From: an uncultured Acetobacteraceae bacterium
Lineage (GTDB): Bacteria; Pseudomonadota; Alphaproteobacteria; Acetobacterales; Acetobacteraceae
Reading direction: 5' to 3'
Assembly (NCBI GenBank): GCA_903924985.1
Contig: CAIYDT010000081.1
Span: 1-35,052 of the forward strand
DNA length: 35,052 bases
In this document: positions 1-6,035 of the stretch, piece after piece
Layout: the number at the start of each line of letters is the position of its first letter
Position numbering within the stretch: position 1 is the first letter of the stretch
The notes under the pieces: generated by a model
Told to the model about the DNA's origin: nothing
The model's database searches: none
The model's input: only the letters and a program-made list of their open reading frames with translations
Position numbers and translations under genes: made by a program

Positions 1-114
1 ACGGTCTGAAACGCGGTCCAGCCAGCACGGCGGAGGCGCGTCCATTATGTTGCGTATGGTTAAATATTATGGTGCCGTCTCATGACCCCGAAACGCGATG
101 AATAAGATGGGCTA

Positions 115-192
115 ACCGGTCCTGGGAACTATCTTGGGGTGGCGGGGGAGATGGTCGATCGGGCGGTTGCGTTGTCGCGGGGGGTGGGGTGA
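115..192 (+). pseudogene. Remnant of the 3' end of a fumarase/aspartase-superfamily lyase (copy 1)
   Basis: Read on the plus strand, this stretch gives PGNYLGVAGEMVDRAVA followed by a short tail and a TGA at 190-192. The NYLG-x-A-GEMVDR pattern resembles the extreme C-terminus of 3-carboxymuconate cycloisomerase/adenylosuccinate lyase type enzymes. There is no gene body upstream: the frame is closed by a TAA near 106. A second copy lies at 3807-3884. The family assignment rests on one short motif and is tentative. That it is a duplicated gene end is better supported, because both copies stay open in the same frame. Confidence 0.4.
120..170 (+). repeat. 51-bp direct repeat, copy 1
   Basis: This segment matches 3815-3865 at 49 of 51 positions and in the same orientation. 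The two copies bracket about 3.6 kb holding the serine recombinase, the low-GC membrane protein and the MITE-split gene. Both copies lie inside a short lyase-like reading frame, so the repeat is a duplicated gene end rather than an obvious IS terminus. Confidence 0.85.
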
Positions 193-323
193 GGGCGAGT
201 CGGCAACGGGGCGAACCCGGGTCATTTTGCGGGGGAGCTTTGCAGCAATCAATTCAAGCATTTTCAATAGCTTGGTATCGCTGCGAAAATCTTGACGGGG
301 TTTATCCCGACGCCCTTTCGTTC

Positions 324-417
324 ATCAAAGGATAGCTTTTGCAAGTGGTGACAGCGATTTTCCGCTAATGTCGATACGCCTGACGCGATGTTAGTGTCTA
401 TCAAAGGATAGGTTTTG
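324..417 (+). repeat. Pair of 18-bp direct repeats, 76 bp apart
   Basis: The motif ATCAAAGGATAGSTTTTG occurs at 324-341 and 400-417 and differs only at S (C, then G). In the second copy CTATC-AAAG-GATAG is a perfect dyad, and TCAAA/TTTTGA flank its core as in crossover sites of small serine recombinases. Such a recombinase starts at 1069. A resolution or inversion subsite is possible but unproven. I see no gene in the rest of 193-446. Confidence 0.45.
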
Positions 418-446
418 AAACAACAATGCACCGCCTAATCCCAGCT

Positions 447-899
447 TCAGGGGGGTGGGGGTGGGTGGATAACGGTCGGAGTGTTGCCAGGAACGATACG
501 TTGATATATCGGTTCGAAATAGAATTGAACGTAGCAGAATTTTGTCCCTTTTTTGGCTGTATCCTGACCAACTCCTGTAACTGTCAATTGGATCATCAAG
601 CTATCGGCTGGAAAGTCATATGACTGTGCCTTTGCCGCTATAAATAACACCCCTTGCGTTGAATCAATGATGTTATCTGGCGAGGCAGACACCTGATAGA
701 ATGAGCAAGTCTCCGCTGTCGTGTCGACAGATTTTATTCCAAGTCTTATCCTGGTCGTTGGGATTAGAAAAACGGCTCCTTCACCGACTAATAACTCCAA
801 GCGTTTATAGCCATCGGCATAAACGGAATGCGATGAGATAGCACTGATACCTAATCCGGTGATTACGACCTTCCGTAGGAACTTGGCCACGGGACTCAT
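447..899 (-). CDS. Hypothetical exported protein, 150 aa
   Basis: I do not recognise this family. The chosen ATG at 899 (MSPVAKFLRKVV) has an AGAAGG ribosome site 9 nt upstream. An in-frame ATG at 908 directly abuts that site, and one at 1046 lies far upstream. The N-terminus looks like a Sec signal peptide: a KFLRK basic stretch, a short hydrophobic core, and probable cleavage after SVYA. The mature part is about 120 residues, mixed polar/hydrophobic and probably beta-rich. It has a few cysteines and ends in five prolines encoded by a G-rich tract (450-465). A sigma70-like promoter precedes it. It diverges from the recombinase gene and belongs to the low-GC accessory block, so horizontal acquisition is likely. 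A pilus- or adhesin-type secreted protein is conceivable but not shown. Confidence 0.6.
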   Translation of the reverse strand: MSPVAKFLRKVVITGLGISAISSHSVYADGYKRLELLVGEGAVFLIPTTRIRLGIKSVDTTAETCSFYQVSASPDNIIDSTQGVLFIAAKAQSYDFPADSLMIQLTVTGVGQDTAKKGTKFCYVQFYFEPIYQRIVPGNTPTVIHPPPPP

Positions 900-938
900 C
901 TCTATCATCCTTCTCAATGAGGCTGTTGGGAAGGTAAC

Positions 939-967
939 AGCATAAGCACATTTTTTTGCGTAAGCAA
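939..967 (-). promoter_or_regulatory. Sigma70-like promoter for the exported protein gene
   Basis: On the minus strand, TTGCTT (967-962) and TATGCT (944-939) are separated by exactly 17 nt. They sit about 40 nt upstream of the chosen ATG at 899. The AT-rich spacer contrasts with the chromosome. The call rests on sequence pattern alone. Confidence 0.45.
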
Positions 968-1068
968 GTCGTGTGAGATGTCCTGCAAAGGGTAAGAAGT
1001 GACAGGGAAAATCGTCCCTATGAAAACAATGGGTTGCGCTTCGCACGAGTTAGTCGCATGATGACCCC

Positions 1069-1623
1069 ATGAAATACGGCTACGCTCGAGTCTCGACCGA
1101 AGACCAGAATCCGGCCATGCAGCTTGCCGCCCTGAAGAAGGCGGGCTGCAAGATCGTGTTGAAGGACCAGGTAACCGGCGCAGACGTCAACCGCCCTGTC
1201 CTCACCCGTTGCTTGAAGAAGCTGGAGACCGGCGACACGCCCATTGTGTGGAACCTCGACCGGCTTGGCCGTAGTCTTCGCGACTTCATCACCATGCCGG
1301 ACGACTTCGGGAGCAAGGACATCCGGTTCAAGTCCCTCACCGAGGCAATCGATACCGAGACCCCGGCAGGCCGCGCGATGTGGCAGATGATTGGCGTGCT
1401 GGCCGAACTGGAACGGTCATTGATTACCGAGCGCACCCGTGCCGGAGTGAAGGCCACGCAGAAGCGTGGAGTGAAATTCGGACGCAAGGTGAATTGGACG
1501 CCCGGCCGGCTTGTCCATGCGCGGAATCTGATTGACCAAGGTTCCGCACCTACACAAGTCACGAAAATGATCGGCGTGAGCCGCGCGACCGTTTACCCTA
1601 CGTTGCAGCGCGAGAGGGACTGA
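1069..1623 (+). CDS. Serine recombinase, resolvase/invertase family (small type)
   Basis: This 184-aa site-specific recombinase has the standard two-part layout. The N-terminal catalytic domain (about 1-135) carries YARVST, with the nucleophilic Ser9. It also has the DRLGRSLRD arginine motif and an ELERSLITERTRAG segment that leads into the long E helix. A C-terminal helix-turn-helix (about 145-184) ends in GVSRATVYPTLQ, as in Tn3 resolvases and Gin/Hin/Pin invertases. Length and active-site residues look complete, so it should be functional. The next gene starts 5 nt after its stop, which suggests cotranscription. Recombinases of this class act in cis on short dyad sites; the repeats at 324-417 are the nearest candidates. 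It is the only recombinase within the 51-bp direct repeats. Confidence 0.93.
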   Translation: MKYGYARVSTEDQNPAMQLAALKKAGCKIVLKDQVTGADVNRPVLTRCLKKLETGDTPIVWNLDRLGRSLRDFITMPDDFGSKDIRFKSLTEAIDTETPAGRAMWQMIGVLAELERSLITERTRAGVKATQKRGVKFGRKVNWTPGRLVHARNLIDQGSAPTQVTKMIGVSRATVYPTLQRERD

Positions 1624-1628
1624 GCATA

Positions 1629-2933
1629 ATGCGTGCAATTACAAAAAGCTCCTACCTGAGTAAGAGGGCGATGTCGGGTCTGACTAGCTGCTGGGATTGG
1701 GTATGCCATTTCGCGACTTACGTGATGCATCGGGCGTGGCTTCTGGAAATTGCGTTTCTTTTGTGTGCCGCAAGCTTCTTTGCCTTGCTTTGGTGGACTT
1801 CCAGGATCGCAGACACACCAGTTAGTCAATATATCCAAACCACCTGGGCGATTCTCCCGGTTTTAGCTGTAACAAACGCGTTACCGATGTTGGGGGTAAG
1901 CGTGTTCCTCGGGCGTTACACCATCTCTGATAAACCTTCTGAGGCGTTAGCGGGACTCTCTGCCCTTGTTCGAGGTGACTTCAATCGGATTTATGGCCAC
2001 CCTCGCGCGAACCCTTTTCGTAGGCGGGCAGTTTATCGTGCCACCTTGAGGCGAGCTAAAACTGGGGCGTTCCTGTTTGAAGAAAATGGCGAGCCGCTCT
2101 ATACTATACGCCCATATTGGGACGGAATTTGGTTTTTTGGATCCAGTGCTTATGTCAAGAACCAAAGGGCTGAAAGGAGCATTCTATACCCCACACACGA
2201 GCTTTTGTTCTGCGCAATTGTCATGCTCCGTATAGTTGCAGTTCTCCGAGCCAGCGGGTCTTACTCACTAGGTAGGAGAGGGAGACGTGAACAAGGTTCT
2301 CAAGGATCATATTGGTTTCTAGAAGATTTTGTAAAAACTCAAAAATTGCTGACTCCTCCCATAAGGAGAATCAATATTCATGACGCTCAACGCATCATAT
2401 ATCATGCCATCGATTCTACTCACTACATGACTGAGGAGCTTCAAGCCCATGAAGGGGCGATGGTTCGCGATGAGCGACGCGACACGATGTTTATCCATTA
2501 CATGTGTGATTATATAATATGGATGGACTTCTTTCACAACAAATTGATGGAATGCAGAGTAGCGTTCGTTAGGCGACGGATCGCAATAGAAAAGCTACAA
2601 CCGTATTTCGAAAAGACAATGGGAGGCTATCAGGCAGCCCACGAAGGCGTGATCAATCTTCGAACTGCAAACTTGGTGCGAATGGTAACAGCTGAACGCA
2701 TTCATCAGGTCAAGCTCGGCACGATTATTCCAATTCTTACTACGGCTGGTGCACTTCTAACCTACATTTGTCTACAACCATTGGCATACGGTCTATTTGA
2801 TCATTGGTATGCACGAACTGTCGCAGGTGTTGCTTATGTGATAGCGGCGACATCAATAGGTATGAATCTTGCCTTCGGAGTTTGGCTGCTCATTTCGGCT
2901 CCTCAGTCTAGAAGAGCTGATCTGATGTATTGA
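1629..2933 (+). CDS. Hypothetical membrane protein, 434 aa, low GC
   Basis: I do not recognise this family. Two hydrophobic segments near the N-terminus (about 38-58 and 68-94) and two near the C-terminus (about 362-385 and 395-418) frame a soluble domain of about 260 residues. That domain is rich in Arg, His and aromatic residues (for example the HYMCDYIIWMDFFHN area) and has a basic stretch FRRRAVYRATLRRAK. I see no nuclease, kinase or transporter motif. The base composition is clearly more AT-rich than the rest of the window and codon choice is relaxed, which points to recent transfer. It lies 5 nt downstream of the recombinase, so the two probably form a transcription unit. Membrane anchors around a cytosolic domain would fit a sensor or effector, including an abortive-infection type role, but nothing here proves that. 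Confidence 0.65.
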   Translation: MRAITKSSYLSKRAMSGLTSCWDWVCHFATYVMHRAWLLEIAFLLCAASFFALLWWTSRIADTPVSQYIQTTWAILPVLAVTNALPMLGVSVFLGRYTISDKPSEALAGLSALVRGDFNRIYGHPRANPFRRRAVYRATLRRAKTGAFLFEENGEPLYTIRPYWDGIWFFGSSAYVKNQRAERSILYPTHELLFCAIVMLRIVAVLRASGSYSLGRRGRREQGSQGSYWFLEDFVKTQKLLTPPIRRINIHDAQRIIYHAIDSTHYMTEELQAHEGAMVRDERRDTMFIHYMCDYIIWMDFFHNKLMECRVAFVRRRIAIEKLQPYFEKTMGGYQAAHEGVINLRTANLVRMVTAERIHQVKLGTIIPILTTAGALLTYICLQPLAYGLFDHWYARTVAGVAYVIAATSIGMNLAFGVWLLISAPQSRRADLMY

Positions 2934-3028
2934 CGAGTCAATCCGCCTATGGCCACAGGAGCCGGAGGCGCTGAGCAGTTCCCCCCAAGCGTGGCACACC
3001 CAACGCCGCCCTCGCTACCGTTTCAAAG

Positions 3029-3178
3029 TCACTCCGCCGCCCGATTACGCGGCGCATGGCCTTTACCCCGCTCGACTGCTCGGCGATCCTGCCGGAGCAT
3101 CAGCCAGTTAATCAAGGAGATCCCGGCTGCCAGGGTGATCGGCACGATGACGAAGGCAAGCCACTGTTCCGGTGTCAC
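3029..3178 (-). CDS. Small single-span membrane protein, 49 aa (GTG start)
   Basis: This short ORF starts at a GTG that overlaps the TGA of the preceding small gene as GTGA, the usual sign of translational coupling. A GAGGAGA ribosome site lies about 8 nt upstream. The product begins MTPEQWLAFVIVPITLAAG, giving one membrane span (about residues 6-27). A basic tail RQDRRAVERGKGHAPRNR follows, so the N-terminus is probably outside and the C-terminus cytosolic. The family is not recognised. With the gene upstream it forms a two-gene unit of tiny membrane proteins; the upstream partner is now split by a MITE, so expression of this gene is probably altered too. Confidence 0.6.
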   Translation of the reverse strand: MTPEQWLAFVIVPITLAAGISLINWLMLRQDRRAVERGKGHAPRNRAAE

Positions 3179-3329
3179 GGCTTCAGTCTCCTCAGGTGGA
3201 CACGTGCGTTATATTGGATAATCGACGCCACACCGAGCCAAATCGCGATGCCAAGCCCGAGGGTCGGCACCGATACCCGGCTCTGCCCGAAGCTGTAGAG
3301 CGCCGCCGCCAGCGGCGCCAGCACGCCCA

Positions 3330-3339
3330 CGGTCACGCA
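3330..3339 (+). repeat. 10-bp target site duplication, left copy
   Basis: CGGTCACGCA lies immediately outside the left end of the MITE and is repeated exactly at 3539-3548, immediately outside its right end. A 10-bp duplication is within the range made by some IS4-group transposases. Confidence 0.85.
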
Positions 3340-3538
3340 CAGGGCAATCGCATTTGGCGCCGAGCCACCCTTTTTCGTCATGGTCGGGCTTGACCCGACC
3401 ACCTGAGCCCAAGGAGGCCATGACGAAATATCGTGGGATATCAATACAATACAAAGACGCAGTAGGTGGTAGGGTCAAGCCCGACCAAGACGTTACGACA
3501 TGATGTGCCGCGGGATGCGGCCAAATGCGATCACCCTG
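3340..3538. mobile_element. MITE, 199 bp, with 19-bp terminal inverted repeats
   Basis: The left end reads CAGGGCAATCGCATTTGGC. The right end, read on the other strand, gives CAGGGTGATCGCATTTGGC, so 17 of 19 positions match. Perfect 10-bp direct duplications flank the element, and excision restores an open frame in the host gene. These three facts together define a transposed non-autonomous element. It is too short to encode a transposase. Its interior is built from nested palindromes (see 3376-3492). The parent IS family cannot be named without a database; IS4-like is a guess from the duplication length. Confidence 0.88.
3376..3492. repeat. REP-like inverted repeats inside the MITE
   Basis: Segment 3376-3404 is repeated inverted at 3464-3492 with 2 mismatches in 29. 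Each arm contains GGTCGGGCTTGACCCKACC, itself a near-perfect palindrome. A second short inversion pairs 3373-3383 with 3418-3428. Palindromes with a CGGGCTTGACCCG core are common dispersed repeats in alphaproteobacteria (family knowledge). Confidence 0.75.
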
Positions 3539-3548
3539 CGGTCACGCA
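3539..3548 (+). repeat. 10-bp target site duplication, right copy
   Basis: This is an exact copy of 3330-3339, abutting the right terminal inverted repeat of the MITE. Confidence 0.85.
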
Positions 3549-3649
3549 CGACGTGGCCACGGTGTTGAACGCCGCCGCGGTCACCTTGGTCTGCTCATTC
3601 TCGATCATGCTCATGCACCCGAGGATACAAACCCCACGTTAACAAACCG

Positions 3650-3803
3650 TTAACGCGACGCGGAAATCCTCAAGGCCCCCTCCACCGCCGCCGCGATCGA
3701 GAACAACCGCGCATCCCCCATCGTCTCCCCCGTCAGCATCAGCCCGACGGGAGCCTCCCCAGTGCGGTGGCAGGGGATGCTAATGGAACAACGATCCAGG
3801 AAG
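3650..3803 (-). pseudogene. Displaced 3'-end copy of the amidase gene
   Basis: Minus-strand translation gives RFLDRCSISIPCHRTGEAP, then VGLMLTGETMGDARLFSIAA, and ends ALRISASR with a TAA at 3650-3652. This matches the C-terminal 45-50 residues of the intact amidase at 4652-6001, with roughly 85% DNA identity over about 125 bp. Homology breaks sharply at about 3803, where it meets the second lyase remnant. Its final residues differ from the intact gene, which has SPALG. It may be the old end of the amidase, displaced when the 3804-4650 segment arrived, or the relic of a tandem paralogue. Confidence 0.8.
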
Positions 3804-3806
3804 CGG

Positions 3807-3884
3807 CGGACCGATCCCGGGAACTATCTTGGGTTGGCGGGGGAGATGGTCGATCGGGCGGTTGCCGGCCGGCGGACAAAATGA
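3807..3884 (+). pseudogene. Remnant of the 3' end of the lyase-like gene (copy 2)
   Basis: The frame reads RTDPGNYLGLAGEMVDRAVA then GRRTK and a TGA at 3882-3884. It contains the second copy of the 51-bp repeat (3815-3865) and diverges from copy 1 right after it. The text DPGNYLG-x-AGEMVDR resembles the C-terminal end of fumarase/aspartase-superfamily lyases. It begins where the amidase remnant ends, so both are truncated at one junction. Confidence 0.4.
3815..3865 (+). repeat. 51-bp direct repeat, copy 2
   Basis: This is the partner of 120-170 (49/51 identical, same orientation). The stretch 3885-3983 that follows holds no gene I can support. Confidence 0.85.
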
Positions 3885-3983
3885 TGCAAAGAGCTGTCGG
3901 GGGTAGGTGCCTATGAGCGCCCCCTCTTGCAATTACTCCGGAGATTCCGTATTTTGTGGAAATATCGGAAACGGAAACCCCGG

Positions 3984-4259
3984 ATGACCATCCAAACCAT
4001 TGCTGATTTTACGGCCAGCGACCTCAAGCAGTCGGGACCCATTCTCGACACCGCCTCGCGCGGCCTCGTCCGCATTCGACGGCGCGGTGACGCGTTCCTG
4101 CTGATGCGGGAGGCGCAGTTCGAACGGCTGGTCGCCGAAGCGGCGGACCCTCGGCCGAAGACGCTCGCCGATCTCCTGATCGGTTACGATCCAAAAGACG
4201 TGAAGGACCGCCTGTCGGGCTGGCTGGCGGACGCGCCAGAGGGGCACGAGGGTATTTGA
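3984..4259 (+). CDS. Antitoxin of a MazEF/PemIK-type pair, 91 aa
   Basis: This small protein starts MTIQTIADFTASDLKQSGP. Its central part, LVRIRRRGDAFLLMREAQFERL (about residues 27-48), has the Phd/YefM-like pattern of a basic strand, a short turn and an amphipathic helix, which in antitoxins forms the operator-binding domain. The C-terminal part (PKTLADLLIGYDPKDVKDRLSG) would wrap around the toxin. The ATG at 3984 was chosen over an upstream TTG because the upstream residues (LLRRFRILWKYRKRK) do not fit a folded start. The toxin GTG follows the stop codon directly, so the genes are coupled. Antitoxins of this type usually repress their own promoter, and the 100 bp upstream would be the operator. 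Family placement is by gene order and pattern. Confidence 0.72.
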   Translation: MTIQTIADFTASDLKQSGPILDTASRGLVRIRRRGDAFLLMREAQFERLVAEAADPRPKTLADLLIGYDPKDVKDRLSGWLADAPEGHEGI

Positions 4260-4622
4260 GTGCCGTCGCGCGGCCATAACTTCCGGCGAAACGGCTATGT
4301 CCCCTCAATGGGCGACATCGTGCATCTCAACTGGTCCCCGACTGTTGGCCATGAGATGGACGGTCCCCACTATGGGCTGGTCGTATCGGCGGACTTGTTC
4401 AATCAGGGCACCGGCCTTGTCGTGATCGTGCCAATCACGTCGAAAAGCGGAAAACTGAGTGGGTTCGAGTTGCCGGTCCGCGCGGGCCGTGTGAACGGTG
4501 TCGCTGTTCTTTCGGGCCTGCGTTCGCTCGATTATCAGAACCGAGACATTCAGTTCGAGGCGACGGGCGCCGCCGCCGACGTTACGGAGGCAAACCGGCG
4601 GCTGCGAATGATTTTTCCCTGA
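4260..4622 (+). CDS. MazF/PemK-family toxin endoribonuclease
   Basis: This 120-aa protein has the family core. YVPSMGDIVHLNWSPTVGHE leads into a GPHYGLVVSADLFNQGTG segment, then VVIVPITSK and a C-terminal RNRDIQF-like strand (YQNRDIQFEA). In MazF/PemK proteins this SH3-like fold cuts single-stranded mRNA and stops translation. The TS of PITS, with an arginine further on, corresponds to the catalytic region. The GTG at 4260 adjoins the antitoxin stop. An ATG at 4308 (MGDIV) is possible, but the YVP-x-x-GD run typical of family N-termini favours the GTG. The pair sits between the displaced and the intact amidase 3' ends, so it is probable cargo of that insertion. Confidence 0.87.
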   Translation: MPSRGHNFRRNGYVPSMGDIVHLNWSPTVGHEMDGPHYGLVVSADLFNQGTGLVVIVPITSKSGKLSGFELPVRAGRVNGVAVLSGLRSLDYQNRDIQFEATGAAADVTEANRRLRMIFP

Positions 4623-4651
4623 GCGCCTTGAGGCTGACCGTTACGGAGACT

Positions 4652-6001
4652 CTAACCAAGGGCCGGACTGACCACCAACTCCACCGCCCCCGCGATCGAG
4701 AATAACCGCGCATCCCCCATCGTCTCCCCCGTCAGCATCAGCCCCACCGGCGCCTCCCCGTCGCGGTGGCACGGCACGCTGATCGAACAACGATCCAGGA
4801 AATTCCCCAGGGCCGTATTGCGCAAGATGTGCATGTTGATCCGGTTGTAGGACTGCTGATCGTTCAACTCTTCAACACGAGGCGCCACAATCGCCACCGT
4901 CGGCATCAGCACGCAATCGTAATCGCGGGTGCTCAAGTCGAAGCTGGCGATCAACCGCCCTCGCGCCGCCAAAAGATCCAGATAATCGGCCGCGCTCATC
5001 CCCTCCCCCCGCGCAATACGAACGCGGATATTCGGGTCGTAGCCGGCGCCCTTGGACGCCAGCAGGGACCGGTGCCACGCATAAGCCTCCGACGCCGCGA
5101 ATCCGCCCTTGGCGTTGACCGCCGGAATTTCGTCGAATTCGGCAAACCGCACCCGCGTCACCACCGCACCGGCCGCCGACAGCGCCGACAACGTCCGATC
5201 GAACGCGGCGGCGACGACGTCGTCCATCCCATCCAGCACCACATTCTCCGGCACCGCGAACCGCAGCCCCTTCAACCCGACCGGCGAGGCAACGGAAGCC
5301 CCCTCCCCCGCCAAAATCCCGTCAATCGCCGCGCAGCACGCCACGCTCGGCGCCAGCGGCCCGACCGAGTCCAACGACGGCGCCAGCGGCAGCACACCCG
5401 TGATGGGCACCCGCCGAGCGGTCGGTTTGTAGCCGACGATGCCGCAGAAAGCGGCGGGGATCCGGCACGATCCGCCCGTGTCGGTACCCAGCCCCGCCGC
5501 CGCCATCCCGTCCGCCACCGCCACCGCGGTGCCCGACGACGAGCCGCCCGGAATGCGCCCCGACGCCCGATCCCAAGGCGACAAAGGTGTCCCGTAATGC
5601 GGGTTGATGCCCAGGCCGGAGAACGCAAACTCCGTCATGTTCGCCCGCCCCATCGGAATGAACCCCGCCGCGAGCATGCGCGTCACCACCGGGGCATTGG
5701 CAACGGCGGGCGACGCATCGGCCAGCACCGCCGACCCCGCCGGCGTCGGCTCCCCCGCGATGTCGAACAAATCTTTCAGCGCGATCGGAATACCCGCGTA
5801 CCGCCCCGGGGAGCGCCCCACCTTCCGCAGCGCATCCGCCGCATTCGCCATCGCCCGCGCCTGTTCGGCATGCACCTTGATGAAGGCCCGCGCGCCCTCC
5901 CCCGTCGGGTCGGCAATGCGCGCCAAAGCTTCCTCCACCAGCGTTCGGCTGCTGGTCCGACCCGCATCCAGGGCCTGGGCGAGTTGGTCGATTGTGCGCA
6001 T
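4652..6001 (-). CDS. Amidase signature family protein, 449 aa
   Basis: This amidase hydrolyses carboxamides or related C-N bonds; the substrate is unknown. The Ser-cisSer-Lys triad is visible as K76 in PIALKD, S154 in GGSSSG and S178 in GTDTGGS. The glycine-rich signature GGSSSGTAVAVADGMAAAGL is intact, and about 450 residues is normal for the family. The ATG at 6001 has a strong AGGAGG site 6 nt upstream, while longer in-frame starts run into the neighbouring gene. It diverges from the uronate dehydrogenase gene with only 34 bp between starts, so the two promoters must overlap or lie in coding DNA. A copy of its last 45-50 codons is displaced to 3650-3803. That could mean the present 3' end arrived with the inserted segment. 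Confidence 0.92.
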   Translation of the reverse strand: MRTIDQLAQALDAGRTSSRTLVEEALARIADPTGEGARAFIKVHAEQARAMANAADALRKVGRSPGRYAGIPIALKDLFDIAGEPTPAGSAVLADASPAVANAPVVTRMLAAGFIPMGRANMTEFAFSGLGINPHYGTPLSPWDRASGRIPGGSSSGTAVAVADGMAAAGLGTDTGGSCRIPAAFCGIVGYKPTARRVPITGVLPLAPSLDSVGPLAPSVACCAAIDGILAGEGASVASPVGLKGLRFAVPENVVLDGMDDVVAAAFDRTLSALSAAGAVVTRVRFAEFDEIPAVNAKGGFAASEAYAWHRSLLASKGAGYDPNIRVRIARGEGMSAADYLDLLAARGRLIASFDLSTRDYDCVLMPTVAIVAPRVEELNDQQSYNRINMHILRNTALGNFLDRCSISVPCHRDGEAPVGLMLTGETMGDARLFSIAGAVELVVSPALG

Positions 6002-6035
6002 GATGGACCTCCTGTCGTTCGCCCTGGAGCATGCC

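Larger units (their letters stand above)
3175..3614 (-). pseudogene. Small membrane protein gene split by a MITE
   Basis: Removing 3340-3538 and one 10-bp target duplication restores a single 76-codon frame. It runs from the ATG at 3614 (MSMIENEQTKVTAAAF) through CVTVGVLAPLAAALYSFGQ to the TGA at 3175-3177, with two membrane spans. In the present sequence the 5' part reads into the element and stops after 27 codons at 3531-3533. The 3' part stays open and could restart at an ATG inside the element (3381), giving a 68-aa chimera with an element-encoded N-terminus (MTKKGGSAPNAIA). I see no good ribosome site there. The stop overlaps the start of the 49-aa gene. The function of the original protein is unknown. 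Confidence 0.75.

Noticed and set aside
426-623. 65-aa plus-strand frame
   Set aside because: It is antisense to the exported-protein gene, which has a promoter, ribosome site and signal peptide. This one has none.
3209-3478. 89-aa minus-strand frame in the MITE region
   Set aside because: It is out of frame with the restored small membrane protein and includes MITE palindromes.
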